A stretch of 37,387 nt of DNA from positions 2,501 to 39,887 of the forward strand of contig NZ_JAJGTZ010000042.1 in assembly GCF_020784725.1 (NCBI RefSeq). The letters are read 5' to 3'. Below the pieces are notes generated by a model, which was not told the origin of the DNA, did no database searches, and saw only the letters and a list, made by a program, of their open reading frames with translations. This document shows, piece after piece, positions 1 to 8,693 of the stretch. The stretch's first letter is position 1. Each line of letters begins with the position of its first letter. Both the position numbers and the translations under genes were made by a program. Origin of the DNA: Limosilactobacillus reuteri (GTDB lineage Bacteria > Bacillota > Bacilli > Lactobacillales > Lactobacillaceae).

Positions 1-557
<557 letters not shown>

Positions 558-636
558 GGAGCGGTCAGGTTTATTGAAAGAGAAGAGATAGGATTTAGTT
601 TTGAGAGCACAAGCTCTCGTCCGAAGGGACAAAGAG

Positions 637-753
637 TGTGGTGATGATGGCTTGAAGGATACACCTGTACCCATGCCGAACACAGAAGTTAAGCTTCAAC
701 ACGCCGAAAGTAGTTGGGGGATCGCTCCCTGCGAGGATAGGACGTTGCCACGC
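637..753 (+). rRNA. 5S ribosomal RNA
   Basis: A 117-base 5S rRNA lies about 80 bases after the 23S end. It starts TGTGGTGATGATGG, contains the conserved CCCATGCCGAACACAGAAGTTAAG segment (672-695), and ends GTTGCCACGC, which pairs with the 5' end. Ends are accurate to one or two bases. It belongs to the same rRNA operon as the 23S and is followed by a tRNA. Confidence 0.95.
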
Positions 754-811
754 AAACTAGAACGTGGACCGGTTAAACGATTCGCGTCTTTTATTTAATA
801 ACAGTTTCTGG

Positions 812-817
812 TATAAT
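812..817 (+). promoter_or_regulatory. possible -10 box ahead of tRNA-Thr
   Basis: A perfect TATAAT lies 20 bases upstream of the tRNA, so the tRNA could be transcribed independently as well as by read-through from the rRNA operon. No good -35 box is seen (TTTTAT near 789-794), so the call is weak. Confidence 0.35.
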
Positions 818-837
818 CAATTAGGAATTGTTATTAT

Positions 838-910
838 GCTGACTTAGCTCAGTTGGCAGAGCACGTCACTAGTAATGATGAGGTCGGAGGTTCGAATCCT
901 CTAGTCAGCA
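838..910 (+). tRNA. tRNA-Thr (anticodon AGT)
   Basis: A 73-base cloverleaf folds fully: acceptor GCTGACT/AGTCAGC, D-stem GCTC/GAGC, anticodon stem CGTCA/TGATG with loop CTAGTAA, T-stem GGAGG/CCTCT with loop TTCGAAT, and discriminator A. The anticodon AGT reads ACU threonine codons. CCA is not encoded. The last 11 bases (TCTAGTCAGCA, 900-910) recur at 17472-17482, so this tRNA 3' end is the attachment site of the downstream element and is restored intact by the insertion. Confidence 0.95.
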
Positions 911-1104
911 CTATAAAAACTTACAAGGTTTATTAGTCCTTGATATATCAACGTTTTACGAAGATGTATCAAGGATTATTTTTGTTTATTTAAGAATATC
1001 ATGCACACAGCTATGCACACAGAAAAAGTGTGTGCATGAGCTTGCATCGAGAGATTGCCGAAACTATTGATTTAATAGGCTTTATAGCAGATTTTTTGTG
1101 TGCA
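900..1104 (+). repeat. left attachment-site repeat (attL) with integrase arm-type motifs
   Basis: The segment matches 17472-17664 in direct orientation (fixed offset 16572 through the first ~100 bases), with scattered mismatches and one extra ~12-bp piece here. The core is the tRNA 3' end TCTAGTCAGCA. The heptamer TGCACAC occurs at 1002-1008 and 1014-1020, and its complement GTGTGCA at 1030-1036 and 1098-1104. This is the arrangement expected of arm-type sites for a tyrosine integrase. The role of the heptamers is inferred. Confidence 0.85.
938..983 (+). terminator. Rho-independent terminator after tRNA-Thr
   Basis: CCTTGATATATC (938-949) pairs with GATGTATCAAGG (963-974) with one G-U, followed by a T-rich tract ATTATTTTTG. 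It ends the rRNA-tRNA transcript. The same hairpin is duplicated at 17510-17546 inside the right repeat. Confidence 0.7.
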
Positions 1105-1110
1105 TTTATC

Positions 1111-1171
1111 TATTTTTGTTGGTGATGGCACAGATGCTCGAATAGTTGGTGTACCATTACCAACAAAAATA
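1111..1171. repeat. 18-bp inverted repeat with nested alternative hairpin
   Basis: TATTTTTGTTGGTGATGG (1111-1128) is complementary to 1154-1171 with one mismatch, separated by 25 bases. Inside it GTTGGTG (1145-1151) can instead pair with the TACCAAC of the right arm. The two folds are mutually exclusive. It lies between the left att repeat and the first gene, so it could be an attenuator, an extra recombinase site or the end of an older insertion. No gene is seen in 911-1208. Confidence 0.6.
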
Positions 1172-1208
1172 GGGGGCATTAAAGTATTGAAAGGAATGAA
1201 TTAATTAA

Positions 1209-2090
1209 ATGACCCTTGACTTTTTATCGCGTATTGAAAAAAAGATTTCCCTAGTAACAGGATTGTCAATCTTCGATATTATTTATGCAATTGACTTAAT
1301 TGCAATTTTTATAGGTGCCAATAAATTTTCATTAAATTCAGAAATATTTAATTGGGGAGGATTAAACATAGGCGATTTATTTTATGATGTTGGAATGTTA
1401 ATATATTCTAACAATGCGCCAATTATTGGCATAATATTTTGCGTTGTAATTGTACTTATGGCCCTTGGGGCTGATAATGATAAGATGACTAAAGTATTAG
1501 ATTTATTGCCCAAAGAAGTTGAATATACTGATAATACGGTAGGTGGATATAATCCATATGTAGCTATAAAGAGACTACTTAATTTAATGTGGTTTATATA
1601 TCATAATTTATGGATTGTTTTTTTGACATTAGTAATCTTAACTGGTAAATTTCAGTTATATATAACAAATATTAGCATGGAAAATAGTGAGGCTGTTTAT
1701 TATTTGTTATTGATATTTAATTTTATTTATTTGCTATTCTTATTAGTAAAGCGATTATTTTATTATCGCATTCCTAGGTATCTCCATCACAAAAAAATCG
1801 ACGACATAAATAATAAATCCCACTACTTGATAATTAATCAGTTTGAGTTTAAAGGTACTCATTATTATTTTGTTAAAGATTTATTGCTAGATAATCCCTT
1901 ATTCTATTTTGCAAAAGAAGAAGATTTAGGATTTGCAAATAAAATGACTATAATCGTAAATAGTTCAAGCAACTTTGAGGAAATAAAGTATGAATTTGAT
2001 GCTGAGATGAAGTATAGAGGCTTAGATAGGATTAGTAAATTGACAGCTGAATTGTCTACTTTCTTAAAACGTAATGATGATTTATCTTAG
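1209..2090 (+). CDS. hypothetical four-helix membrane protein
   Basis: This 293-residue protein is not recognised. Four hydrophobic segments lie at about residues 18-38, 68-88, 127-147 and 163-180, followed by a soluble C-terminal domain of about 110 residues with many charged and aromatic residues. A polar loop of about 40 residues separates segments 2 and 3. The start has AAAGGAATG upstream. It is the first gene inside the left end of the element, where cargo such as immunity or exclusion genes is often found, but nothing in the sequence shows a function. Codon use is very AT-rich, like the rest of the element. A terminator shared with the convergent lipoprotein gene follows. Confidence 0.75.
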   Translation: MTLDFLSRIEKKISLVTGLSIFDIIYAIDLIAIFIGANKFSLNSEIFNWGGLNIGDLFYDVGMLIYSNNAPIIGIIFCVVIVLMALGADNDKMTKVLDLLPKEVEYTDNTVGGYNPYVAIKRLLNLMWFIYHNLWIVFLTLVILTGKFQLYITNISMENSEAVYYLLLIFNFIYLLFLLVKRLFYYRIPRYLHHKKIDDINNKSHYLIINQFEFKGTHYYFVKDLLLDNPLFYFAKEEDLGFANKMTIIVNSSSNFEEIKYEFDAEMKYRGLDRISKLTAELSTFLKRNDDLS

Positions 2091-2183
2091 TCATTCCCGT
2101 CATATTAGTTTTTGGTTATATTTTCAGTATAAAAGGAAGTCCTGAGGCGATGAGGCAATATTGAATGCTTACAATATACTTAA

Positions 2184-2223
2184 GGCAACAATACTACTTT
2201 TTAAGTTTTGTAGTATTGTTGCC
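2184..2223. terminator. bidirectional terminator between convergent genes
   Basis: GGCAACAATACTAC (2184-2197) pairs perfectly with GTAGTATTGTTGCC (2210-2223) over a 12-base T/A-rich loop. A T-rich tract follows on the plus strand. It lies between the membrane-protein gene and the convergent lipoprotein gene. Confidence 0.75.
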
Positions 2224-2227
2224 CCTT

Positions 2228-3103
2228 TTAATTTTCTTCCATATTATCAGCAATAATATCAACAGTTAATTGATGATGATTTTCTGGGGTATAGAATTCT
2301 TGCTTTAATTCAGAAAGTGTTGTTGTATGTTCAACCATTTTTTGCTTATAAGCTGGTGTATCATCACTATGATCTAATGTCCAATAGGTGACATTATTAC
2401 CATCAATTTGGTATTGAACATCACCATCAGAACCATAACCAACAGTTCTTCTCCCATTATCAGCAGTTGATAGTTCCATACTTGCAGTGTTATTGTCAGA
2501 TACATCTAAAGTATTGAAGCCATTGGCTTTAGCATAGATAAGAACAGCTTCAGTCTTTTCATCAAGGTCAGTTGGGGCTGCTTGTTGACTGCTATTAGTG
2601 GTATCAGTATCTTTGTTCAAGCTAAACTTAGTAATTACTTTATCAATCTCACCTTTTTGGTTAGTATACTTATTTGCTAATTCTTGCTTTGTGTAGGTTT
2701 TGCTACCGTTCTTGTCACCCATACCAGAACCGTCAGTATTTTCGTCATATTTGACGGTTACATTGTCGTCATTGACACTAACATTAGTAGAATGCCCCAT
2801 TGGAAATACTCCAAAGGTATAAGTATTACCATTCTTGGTAATCTTCATACCCTCATTATCACCAGTGCTTCTAGTGGTATTTGCTAATTTCGAAGCGCTA
2901 GTTTGGCTAAGCATTAGATATCCCATGACTCCATATTCGTTGTTATTGAACTTATAAGATTGGGGTTTAGATGAACTACTTGAAACTTTTTTAGTTGTTT
3001 TAACACTGCTAGAAGTGTTTTTGGTACTTGAAGATTGATTGCCGCAGGCGGCTAATGATAGTGCAATCATTACAGTGCTGGCAATAACAAGTCTTTTTTT
3101 CAT
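2228..3103 (-). CDS. secreted lipoprotein, function unknown
   Basis: A 291-residue protein begins with a lipoprotein signal peptide: MKKR, a hydrophobic core, and lipobox LAAC with Cys20 as the lipidated residue. A Ser/Thr/Lys-rich linker follows to about residue 48. The mature part has an N-terminal region around YGVMGYLMLSQ and a C-terminal region (about 180-291) rich in Asp, Asn, Tyr and Trp, including NGRRTVGYGSDGDVQYQIDG. This architecture resembles the small surface lipoproteins with repeated modules common in Limosilactobacillus, but I cannot assign a ligand or reaction. A strong ribosome binding site (GGAGGAG) precedes the start. It is transcribed away from the XRE regulator gene next door. 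Confidence 0.85.
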   Translation of the reverse strand: MKKRLVIASTVMIALSLAACGNQSSSTKNTSSSVKTTKKVSSSSSKPQSYKFNNNEYGVMGYLMLSQTSASKLANTTRSTGDNEGMKITKNGNTYTFGVFPMGHSTNVSVNDDNVTVKYDENTDGSGMGDKNGSKTYTKQELANKYTNQKGEIDKVITKFSLNKDTDTTNSSQQAAPTDLDEKTEAVLIYAKANGFNTLDVSDNNTASMELSTADNGRRTVGYGSDGDVQYQIDGNNVTYWTLDHSDDTPAYKQKMVEHTTTLSELKQEFYTPENHHQLTVDIIADNMEEN

Positions 3104-3183
3104 AAATACTCCTCCAAATATTAAATAACATTATAGTTGTACTTAAATCATCATAATAGTTGTAGTCAAATAAGACAAGATAA

Positions 3184-3226
3184 AAAGCAGGTACTACGAA
3201 ATTACGAAAATCGTAGTACCTGCTTT
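3184..3226 (-). terminator. terminator of the XRE regulator gene
   Basis: Arms of 16 bases (3184-3199 and 3211-3226, AAAGCAGGTACTACGA and complement) enclose an 11-base loop. On the minus strand the stem is followed by TTTTTATC, so it terminates leftward transcription from the regulator at 3239-3565. Confidence 0.8.
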
Positions 3227-3238
3227 ATTCAGGAATTA

Positions 3239-3565
3239 TTACTCTTTGTCAAGGTTTATTAATCCTAAAACATTTTTTGAAACCTGTTCAGCTTGCTTTT
3301 CATCCATTGCATTTAATGCTTGCCAAAGTTTCTTTTGATAAAATCCCATTTCAGCTTCATAAGTTGAGCCATGCATTAGTTTATCCATACTTGTCTTAAG
3401 TACCTCCGCTATATATGATAGCGTCTTAGCACTGACATTATTAGCTGTTCCAACTTCCAAACGTGAAATATAGTTAATAGATAATCCAGTTTGGTTGGAA
3501 AGCTGTTCTTGTGTGATGCCAAGCTCATGACGCCTGGCTCTGATGTTAGCTCCTAGATTATTCAT
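3239..3565 (-). CDS. XRE-family helix-turn-helix regulator
   Basis: A 108-residue DNA-binding protein. Residues 5-62 form a Cro/CI-type HTH: IRARRHELGITQEQLS, then a recognition helix around GLSINYISRLEVG, then AKTLSYIAEVL. The last 45 residues are helical and Lys/Gln-rich, possibly for dimerisation. It is divergent from the surface-protein gene at 3868 and lies upstream of the lipoprotein gene, so it may control either or be the element's own repressor. No operator is evident beyond the AT-rich 300-bp gap. The start has GAGGG eight bases upstream. Confidence 0.88.
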   Translation of the reverse strand: MNNLGANIRARRHELGITQEQLSNQTGLSINYISRLEVGTANNVSAKTLSYIAEVLKTSMDKLMHGSTYEAEMGFYQKKLWQALNAMDEKQAEQVSKNVLGLINLDKE

Positions 3566-3709
3566 TTTGAAGCCCTCATTTCATTGTTTATTTCTAGGAT
3601 ATTGAAGAAATACTAATAAAATAAGGCACTGTACTTATTGTTTATATCAATTTATACGCATATATAATCACAAGTACAAAAATAATGTAATTATAGTGGT
3701 AAAAGGTGT

Positions 3710-3859
3710 TATAATTACTCCTGTATTAAGTTGATATATTCAAGAAAAAGTTACGTTGAATACATTATATCTACACTCAATGCAACGTAGCTTTTAGGAA
3801 AATTGTAGAATTATCAACGAATTAAATAAAAAAACACCTTCATTCTGAAGGCGGGGGAG
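3710..3859 (+). promoter_or_regulatory. promoter and structured leader of the surface-protein gene
   Basis: A TATAAT box lies at 3710-3715. Downstream, AAAAGTTACGTTG (3746-3758) pairs with 3783-3795 with one G-U and ends in TTTT. A second small hairpin, CCTTC/GAAGG (3837-3851), sits directly against the ribosome binding site GGGGGAG (3853-3859). The first could act as an attenuator and the second could influence ribosome access. These roles are inferred from position. Confidence 0.5.
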
Positions 3860-3867
3860 TAATTAGT

Positions 3868-6630
3868 ATGATGAAAGAACACATTAATTTCAACACTGTT
3901 GCTAAGGAACACAAGAAGCTATACAAATCAGGTAAGACATGGATGGCTGCCACATTAATGACAGTAGGACTTGCTGGTGGAGCAATGTTAGCAGGAACAA
4001 CTACTGCTAACGCTGATGAAGTAACACCAGTTCAAAGTACAGGTACTATTCAAGCTGGTCAACAAGCAACTGATCCAGAACTTGCTAATGCACAATCAGA
4101 TGCCCAAAAGCAACAATCAACTATTGATAGTGCTAATGCTCAATTAAAGGATCAACAAAACCAATTGAGTGAAGCGCAAGGTCAACAAAGTTCTGCTCAA
4201 CAAGAACTTGATCAAGCTAAGCAAGCACAACAAGCTGCTACTCAAAATGATCCAGCAGTTAAGCAAGCTCAAGCAGATGTGAACCAAGCACAGCAACAAG
4301 TTGATAATCAACAACAAGTAATTAATGATGCGCAAACTGCACTAAACAACGATAGCCAAAACATCCAAAGTGCTACCAGTGCTGTAAGTCAAGCTAGTCA
4401 AGCAGTTGACCAAGCACGCCAAACTGCTACAGATGCCATTAACCAAGCTGCAGCACAACAAGCTAATGAAGCTCAAAATAAAATTGACCAGCTTGAAAGC
4501 CAAGGTAAGGCTCAAGCTAGTCAAAACTTAGATAATCAGATTAACAATGTTAGTGGTCAAGTAACAGACACACAAAATAATGTAAATAATACTAATTCAA
4601 AGATTAGTGACTTACAAGGTCAAGTAAAGGATTTGCAGGATCAAGAAAAGAATACTCAAACTGATCCTAATATTAAGACAGTGCCTAATGGGGTAATTGA
4701 TACTTCCAAGAGTTTGTTGGAAAATGCTAGTCGGAATAATTTATGGATGAGTGCAGATAGAAGTCAAGACAATGGTAATATTATTCCACAAAATATTTAT
4801 GTTTCACCAGATAACGATAAAACTGCACTAGATCCATACGCAAACATTGGCAATGCTAGTGGCTCACAATATGATAATTACTTTAATACTAATTTTGACT
4901 TAGTAAATCAAAATACTGGTATGACTGACGCACAAAAGCAAGAGTTAGCTATCCTTATGCTGAATGAAATTAACCATGCTCGTGAACAACGAGGTTTAAA
5001 GCCATTCACCATGAGTGAACAAAAGTATCAACAAGCACAAGTGCGAGCAAGTCAGCAAAGTGCTAATGGACTTGAACATAATGAAAATGACATTATTTCT
5101 GCTTTTGGGCGTGATCAATATGAATGTTTAGCATATATTCCTACTAATGGTGGAAGTAACATGCTTTCCTTGCTTTATAATGCTGCAGGAACACTTGGTA
5201 ATATGTTGGATGCTGATGCATCTAGTGATTGGGGACATCGAGAAAACTTCCTCGAAGACACTGGTGATCTAAATTATGATGCAGCCTTTGGTTTCCACCT
5301 TACGGATGATGGCCAATACTACGTATTAACCTTTGATTATGATGGTCCTGCACGTAACAACACTCCAAATATGATGGATCGCATTGCACAATACCAAGCA
5401 ATGGGGCCAATTACTGGTGATGCTAAGACTGTTGATAACAGTGCTAAGATTAACAATTTGAATAATCAAATCACTAACCTTCAAAACGCTTTATCCAGTC
5501 AACAATCACATTTGCAAGATTTAAATACCCAACTTCAAAACTTGCAAGCACAAAAAGCTAATGTTCAATTTGACTTGAACCAATTAAGTTCAGACCAACA
5601 AACTGAATACAATAATGCTAAGGAAACATTAGCTACAGTAAATGATTGGAAGCAAGGACAATTATCTAATCTTGATAGCAACAGTAATGTTCAAGACGCT
5701 TTGAACAAGTTAAGTTCGGCTAAGAACAATCTTGAAAGTGCAAAGCAAACTCAAAGTGAAGATGAAGCTAAGTTACAACAAGCCAAGGATGGTTTAGCAA
5801 GTTTGAACCAAGTATTAGCTACCAAGAAATCTACTCTTGATAATGCAGAACAAACAGCTAATGCAAGTGCTAATCAAGCAGTAAAAGATGCACAAGCCAA
5901 GTTAGACACTATTAATGGTAAGATTGCTGATCTGCAAAATGCTATTGAAGCTACAAAGTCAACTATCAGTAATGCTCAAGCACAACTTGATAAGGACAAT
6001 CAAAAGATTGCTGACATCAAGAACGGTTCACATACTACTAAGCCTGATACTGGTAAAGATGAAGGTAACAAGGGTACTACAACCCCAACAGATCCAAACA
6101 AGGATGATAACAAGGGTAGTGAAACTACTAACCCAACCAATCCTGTTAAGCCAGATGATGGTAAGAAAGATGATAATCAAGGTACTACTCCAGTTGAACC
6201 ATCTAAGCCAAGCGATGGTAATAAGAATAATGTAACACCATCTGATCCAAATAAGGATAATAAGGGTAGTGAAACTACCAATCCTACTACACCATCTAAC
6301 CCAACAACTCCTGCACAACCAGATACAGGTAATGCAAGCATTAGTGGTCAAGCTGGTCACAAGCCTGCCACATCAGATAAAGGTAGTGAAGTATCTGATA
6401 ACAATACTACTAAGCCAACCATTGTATTACCAACTACTGATAAAGAAAATGGTTCAGCAGTTTCTGGTGCACAAGGACAAAATACAACTATGACTCGTGA
6501 ACAATATAAAGCGCAACAAGCTAAATTGCCACAAACAGGTAATAATGACAGTAAAGCAGTGATTGCACTAGGAATATTAGCTGGTATGTTTGGCTTTGGA
6601 TTGGTTACTAAAGGCAAAAGGGAATTTTAA
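3868..6630 (+). CDS. sortase-anchored surface protein with SEC10/PgrA-type domain
   Basis: A 920-residue cell-wall protein. The KxYKxGKxW signal motif is at residues 17-25, with a likely cut after TANA (residue 49). A Gln/Ala-rich coiled coil covers about 75-260. A globular domain at about 350-495 (MTDAQKQELAILMLNEIN..., WGHRENFL, YYVLTFDYDG) matches the SEC10/PgrA surface-exclusion family as I know it. A second coiled coil covers 525-710. A Pro/Thr/Asp/Lys repeat linker with DPNKD and KGSETTNPT repeats covers about 715-850. An LPQTG sortase motif at 887-891 is followed by a hydrophobic anchor and Lys/Arg tail. PrgA/Sec10 in enterococcal pheromone plasmids limits redundant conjugation; lactobacillar homologues are often described as adhesins. 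Which applies here cannot be told. Confidence 0.92.
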   Translation: MMKEHINFNTVAKEHKKLYKSGKTWMAATLMTVGLAGGAMLAGTTTANADEVTPVQSTGTIQAGQQATDPELANAQSDAQKQQSTIDSANAQLKDQQNQLSEAQGQQSSAQQELDQAKQAQQAATQNDPAVKQAQADVNQAQQQVDNQQQVINDAQTALNNDSQNIQSATSAVSQASQAVDQARQTATDAINQAAAQQANEAQNKIDQLESQGKAQASQNLDNQINNVSGQVTDTQNNVNNTNSKISDLQGQVKDLQDQEKNTQTDPNIKTVPNGVIDTSKSLLENASRNNLWMSADRSQDNGNIIPQNIYVSPDNDKTALDPYANIGNASGSQYDNYFNTNFDLVNQNTGMTDAQKQELAILMLNEINHAREQRGLKPFTMSEQKYQQAQVRASQQSANGLEHNENDIISAFGRDQYECLAYIPTNGGSNMLSLLYNAAGTLGNMLDADASSDWGHRENFLEDTGDLNYDAAFGFHLTDDGQYYVLTFDYDGPARNNTPNMMDRIAQYQAMGPITGDAKTVDNSAKINNLNNQITNLQNALSSQQSHLQDLNTQLQNLQAQKANVQFDLNQLSSDQQTEYNNAKETLATVNDWKQGQLSNLDSNSNVQDALNKLSSAKNNLESAKQTQSEDEAKLQQAKDGLASLNQVLATKKSTLDNAEQTANASANQAVKDAQAKLDTINGKIADLQNAIEATKSTISNAQAQLDKDNQKIADIKNGSHTTKPDTGKDEGNKGTTTPTDPNKDDNKGSETTNPTNPVKPDDGKKDDNQGTTPVEPSKPSDGNKNNVTPSDPNKDNKGSETTNPTTPSNPTTPAQPDTGNASISGQAGHKPATSDKGSEVSDNNTTKPTIVLPTTDKENGSAVSGAQGQNTTMTREQYKAQQAKLPQTGNNDSKAVIALGILAGMFGFGLVTKGKREF

Positions 6631-6685
6631 TTAGACTAATGAAGTATTAGGCTTAATATACTTACTTATTCTTTCTTAAAATAGA

Positions 6686-6736
6686 GCAATGAGATGTTGA
6701 ATTATGTGTTCTTTCGCTACATCTCATTGCTTTTAT
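6686..6736 (+). terminator. terminator of the surface-protein gene
   Basis: GCAATGAGATGT (6686-6697) pairs perfectly with ACATCTCATTGC (6719-6730), followed by TTTTATTT. Confidence 0.8.
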
Positions 6737-6784
6737 TTAATACAAGTTTTCAGTAAGGTGGATAACTAGTAATGAATAAAATTA

Positions 6785-6928
6785 GTGAAAAAATTAACTA
6801 TTAAAAATACTGATAAGATAGATGTTCCAGTTACAGAGTTAGAAAATAAAAATATATCAATATTTGATATGGTTAGTAGTCAACAGATTAAAATTGATGA
6901 TTGTGCTCATAAACCTAAAAAAGGTTAA
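6785..6928 (+). CDS. possible 47-residue peptide, GTG start
   Basis: A short frame starts at GTG 6785, reads VKKLTIKNTDKIDVPV and ends DDCAHKPKKG. AAGGTGG lies about 20 bases upstream, which is too far for an ideal binding site. A competing ATG at 6772 gives only 10 codons in another frame. The peptide is charged, has one Cys near its C-terminus and no signal peptide or transmembrane segment. It may be a real small protein or a decayed one. The rest of 6929-7050 holds no gene I can support, only a second AGGTGAATAACT sequence near 7003-7016. Confidence 0.3.
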   Translation: MKKLTIKNTDKIDVPVTELENKNISIFDMVSSQQIKIDDCAHKPKKG

Positions 6929-7050
6929 AAATATTACTGCTTTATGTGTTCACGCTAAAAAATTTTTTTGAATAAATCTTTTTTAATTAGAATAAGTTTG
7001 TTGAGGTGAATAACTTTAACAAAAAATTTAAAAAAGGATAGGTAAGATAA

Positions 7051-7362
7051 ATGTTACGAAAACATTTCCACGAAACCTATATGGTTTCATTAATCCAATT
7101 CTTAAAGAATTGGGAATATCTGTTAGCTATGAACGACAAAGCAAAAAAGACAATCACTCTTAAGCGAGGTAACAAAATTGTTGCTACCGTATTTACTCCT
7201 TATACTTTTGAAAAAACTGATGCCGAGATTGAGAAGTTGGAAGCAACTCATCAAGCAGACCAGTTTAAGATTAAGAATTTAAGAAAAGAAAATGAAATTC
7301 TTAAAGCTCGTCTTGAATTGTTAGAAAAATTAAATAGAACTAACAACGATCCATTTGAATAA
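7051..7362 (+). CDS. hypothetical small protein with C-terminal coiled coil
   Basis: A 103-residue protein, not recognised. Residues 30-50 form a short basic beta-rich stretch (KKTITLKRGNKIVATVF). Residues 58-95 form a Lys/Glu-rich heptad helix ending KARLELLEKL, a likely coiled coil for dimerisation or partner binding. AAAGGATAGG precedes the chosen ATG. The internal Met27 (7129) is also possible because the first 26 residues differ in composition, but it has no good ribosome binding site. It converges on the exonuclease-like gene and has its own terminator. Confidence 0.65.
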   Translation: MLRKHFHETYMVSLIQFLKNWEYLLAMNDKAKKTITLKRGNKIVATVFTPYTFEKTDAEIEKLEATHQADQFKIKNLRKENEILKARLELLEKLNRTNNDPFE

Positions 7363-7365
7363 ACA

Positions 7366-7401
7366 AAAACACTTAGCGACTGAGATTGCTAAGTGTTTTT
7401 T
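7366..7401. terminator. terminator between convergent genes
   Basis: AAAACACTTAGC (7366-7377) pairs perfectly with GCTAAGTGTTTT (7388-7399) and continues into a T6 run on the plus strand. A run of A before the stem also gives a T tract on the minus strand, so it can serve both genes. Confidence 0.8.
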
Positions 7402-7408
7402 GTTGCTA

Positions 7409-7903
7409 CTAATTTTCTTGTGCTTTACGGTTATTTTCCATTTCATGGAAGCAGAAATTGATTCCTTTAGCATAATCAATACCTGTACGATCAAAAACAT
7501 TGTCAGTCAAAGGATAGCCATAATAAATACATAGGTTTTCGATTGTATCCATGCTATTTCCTAAGATTCTAAATGAATCAGCTAAATCAATAATCGTTTT
7601 ATTTGCTAAGTTAATACCTTGCTTTTCTAAAAAGGAAGTTGAGCCATAGAAGGTTATAAGCGTCTCTGAGCTATCAAATATCTTTTGGATCTCTTTCCTC
7701 GACTCTTCAAATAGAGGCTCCTTAATGAGGCTCTCCGGCATGATGCCGTTGATGTTACTATCCCAGTAATCCACCTGTTTAGTATCAAATTTACGATTGA
7801 ATAATACTTGGTTATTAGGATCAATAATTGTTAGGCGGATTATTTCATCTAAAGAGGCAGGACCAGTAAGATCAATCCAATAGATTAGTTCTTTATTCTT
7901 CAT
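7409..7903 (-). CDS. DnaQ/RNase T-fold protein lacking catalytic acids
   Basis: The 164-residue protein (start at the ATG 7903-7901, chosen because GAGGTG lies six bases upstream) follows the DEDDh exonuclease pattern: a first strand YWIDLTG, DEIIRLTIID, a middle IHG-like turn NGIMPESL, an exoII-like FYGSTSFLEK, TIIDLADSF, and a final ENLCIYYGYPL segment. The usual DxE is DLT, the exoII Asp is replaced (TSF), and the exoIII H-x4-D pattern is absent. It is therefore probably not a nuclease, though the fold may still bind nucleic acid or protein. It lies one base after the stop of the recombinase-like gene upstream (TAA-A-ATG), so the two are translationally coupled. The fold assignment is by pattern only. 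Confidence 0.75.
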   Translation of the reverse strand: MKNKELIYWIDLTGPASLDEIIRLTIIDPNNQVLFNRKFDTKQVDYWDSNINGIMPESLIKEPLFEESRKEIQKIFDSSETLITFYGSTSFLEKQGINLANKTIIDLADSFRILGNSMDTIENLCIYYGYPLTDNVFDRTGIDYAKGINFCFHEMENNRKAQEN

Positions 7904-7904
7904 T

Positions 7905-8537
7905 TTAATCACCTCGACTGGCATTGTAACTCTGATGATTAGTAGAAAGCTGCTTCATTTTGATTTGTTTTTTTATCCTATAAAGAGTTGATTTTGACAA
8001 ATGAAATTTTAATTGCGTTTCACCATAAGTATGGGCTTGAAGATACTTATATGCTTGCCGGTATAAGGGTGTGATAACACGTTTGTTGCGACCGCCAGTA
8101 TTTAAGGTAGCTTGATACTTCTTCTGTTTGATGGCTTTAGAAATATTTTGACTACGAAGATAATCAAGATAGTTAAGGTGAGCTAATTGAGAAGCAAGTA
8201 TCCAATTACTAGAATCACTATCATCACTTAAATCCATATCACTAGACTCAATTATTAAGCCTTTATCTTCAACAATATACATAAGACAGCAAAGTTCTCG
8301 AACATTACTATAAAGACATGTTAGGGTAGGGACTACTAGAACATCCCCTTCTTGTGCAATAGTATTAAGAAATTTACGAAGCTGATATCGGTCTTTATTA
8401 TTTTTTCTAAATACATCAGCAAAACAATTTTCGTGAGGAACTCCCATACTCAGAAGGATGGTAGCTTGATACTTGAAACTGTCCTCTTTACTGATTTTAT
8501 CTTTTAAAAATCCTGAAACATAACCATATTTAGTCAT
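7905..8537 (-). CDS. serine-recombinase-like protein with lost active site
   Basis: Start chosen at ATG 8537 (MTKYGYVSGF), which has AAGGAG upstream and aligns with the intact recombinase at 9174-9749; length 210 residues. Compared with that paralogue, the first strand GYARVS is GYVSGF, so nucleophile Ser10 aligns with Phe10 (a nearby Ser8 is out of register). KLDRLARN (63-70) is TLTCLYSN (71-78), losing Asp65, Arg66 and Arg69. Arg43 is kept as Arg50. The C-terminal DNA-binding region is well kept: ITPLYRQAYKYLQAHTY and STLYRIKKQI against ITPHYKAAYSYLLDHTY and STLQRIKKQI. This suggests a DNA-binding, non-cutting protein, perhaps a repressor or recombination partner. It is first in a two-gene operon with the DnaQ-fold gene. 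Confidence 0.82.
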   Translation of the reverse strand: MTKYGYVSGFLKDKISKEDSFKYQATILLSMGVPHENCFADVFRKNNKDRYQLRKFLNTIAQEGDVLVVPTLTCLYSNVRELCCLMYIVEDKGLIIESSDMDLSDDSDSSNWILASQLAHLNYLDYLRSQNISKAIKQKKYQATLNTGGRNKRVITPLYRQAYKYLQAHTYGETQLKFHLSKSTLYRIKKQIKMKQLSTNHQSYNASRGD

Positions 8538-8693
8538 GGTGATTGTCACTCCTTTTTTATTAGGTAGTGGTAATCTAATAAAAAAACTGTCCAGCTTCAT
8601 TTGAAGTTGGACAATGGTGGGAGGAATAAGGCATGAAAAATAATATCAAGGGTTGATGATAAAGAGTATATTATTTTGCTACTGCTCTTAGTT

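Noticed and set aside
6028-6617. Minus-strand and alternate-frame ORFs inside the surface-protein gene
   Set aside because: They result from the low-complexity Pro/Thr/Lys/Asp linker and Gln/Ala coiled coils. The plus-strand protein has a signal, domains and an anchor in one frame.
7051-7362. Antitoxin of a toxin-antitoxin pair
   Set aside because: The small coiled-coil protein has no adjacent toxin-like gene on the same strand and no known antitoxin motif.
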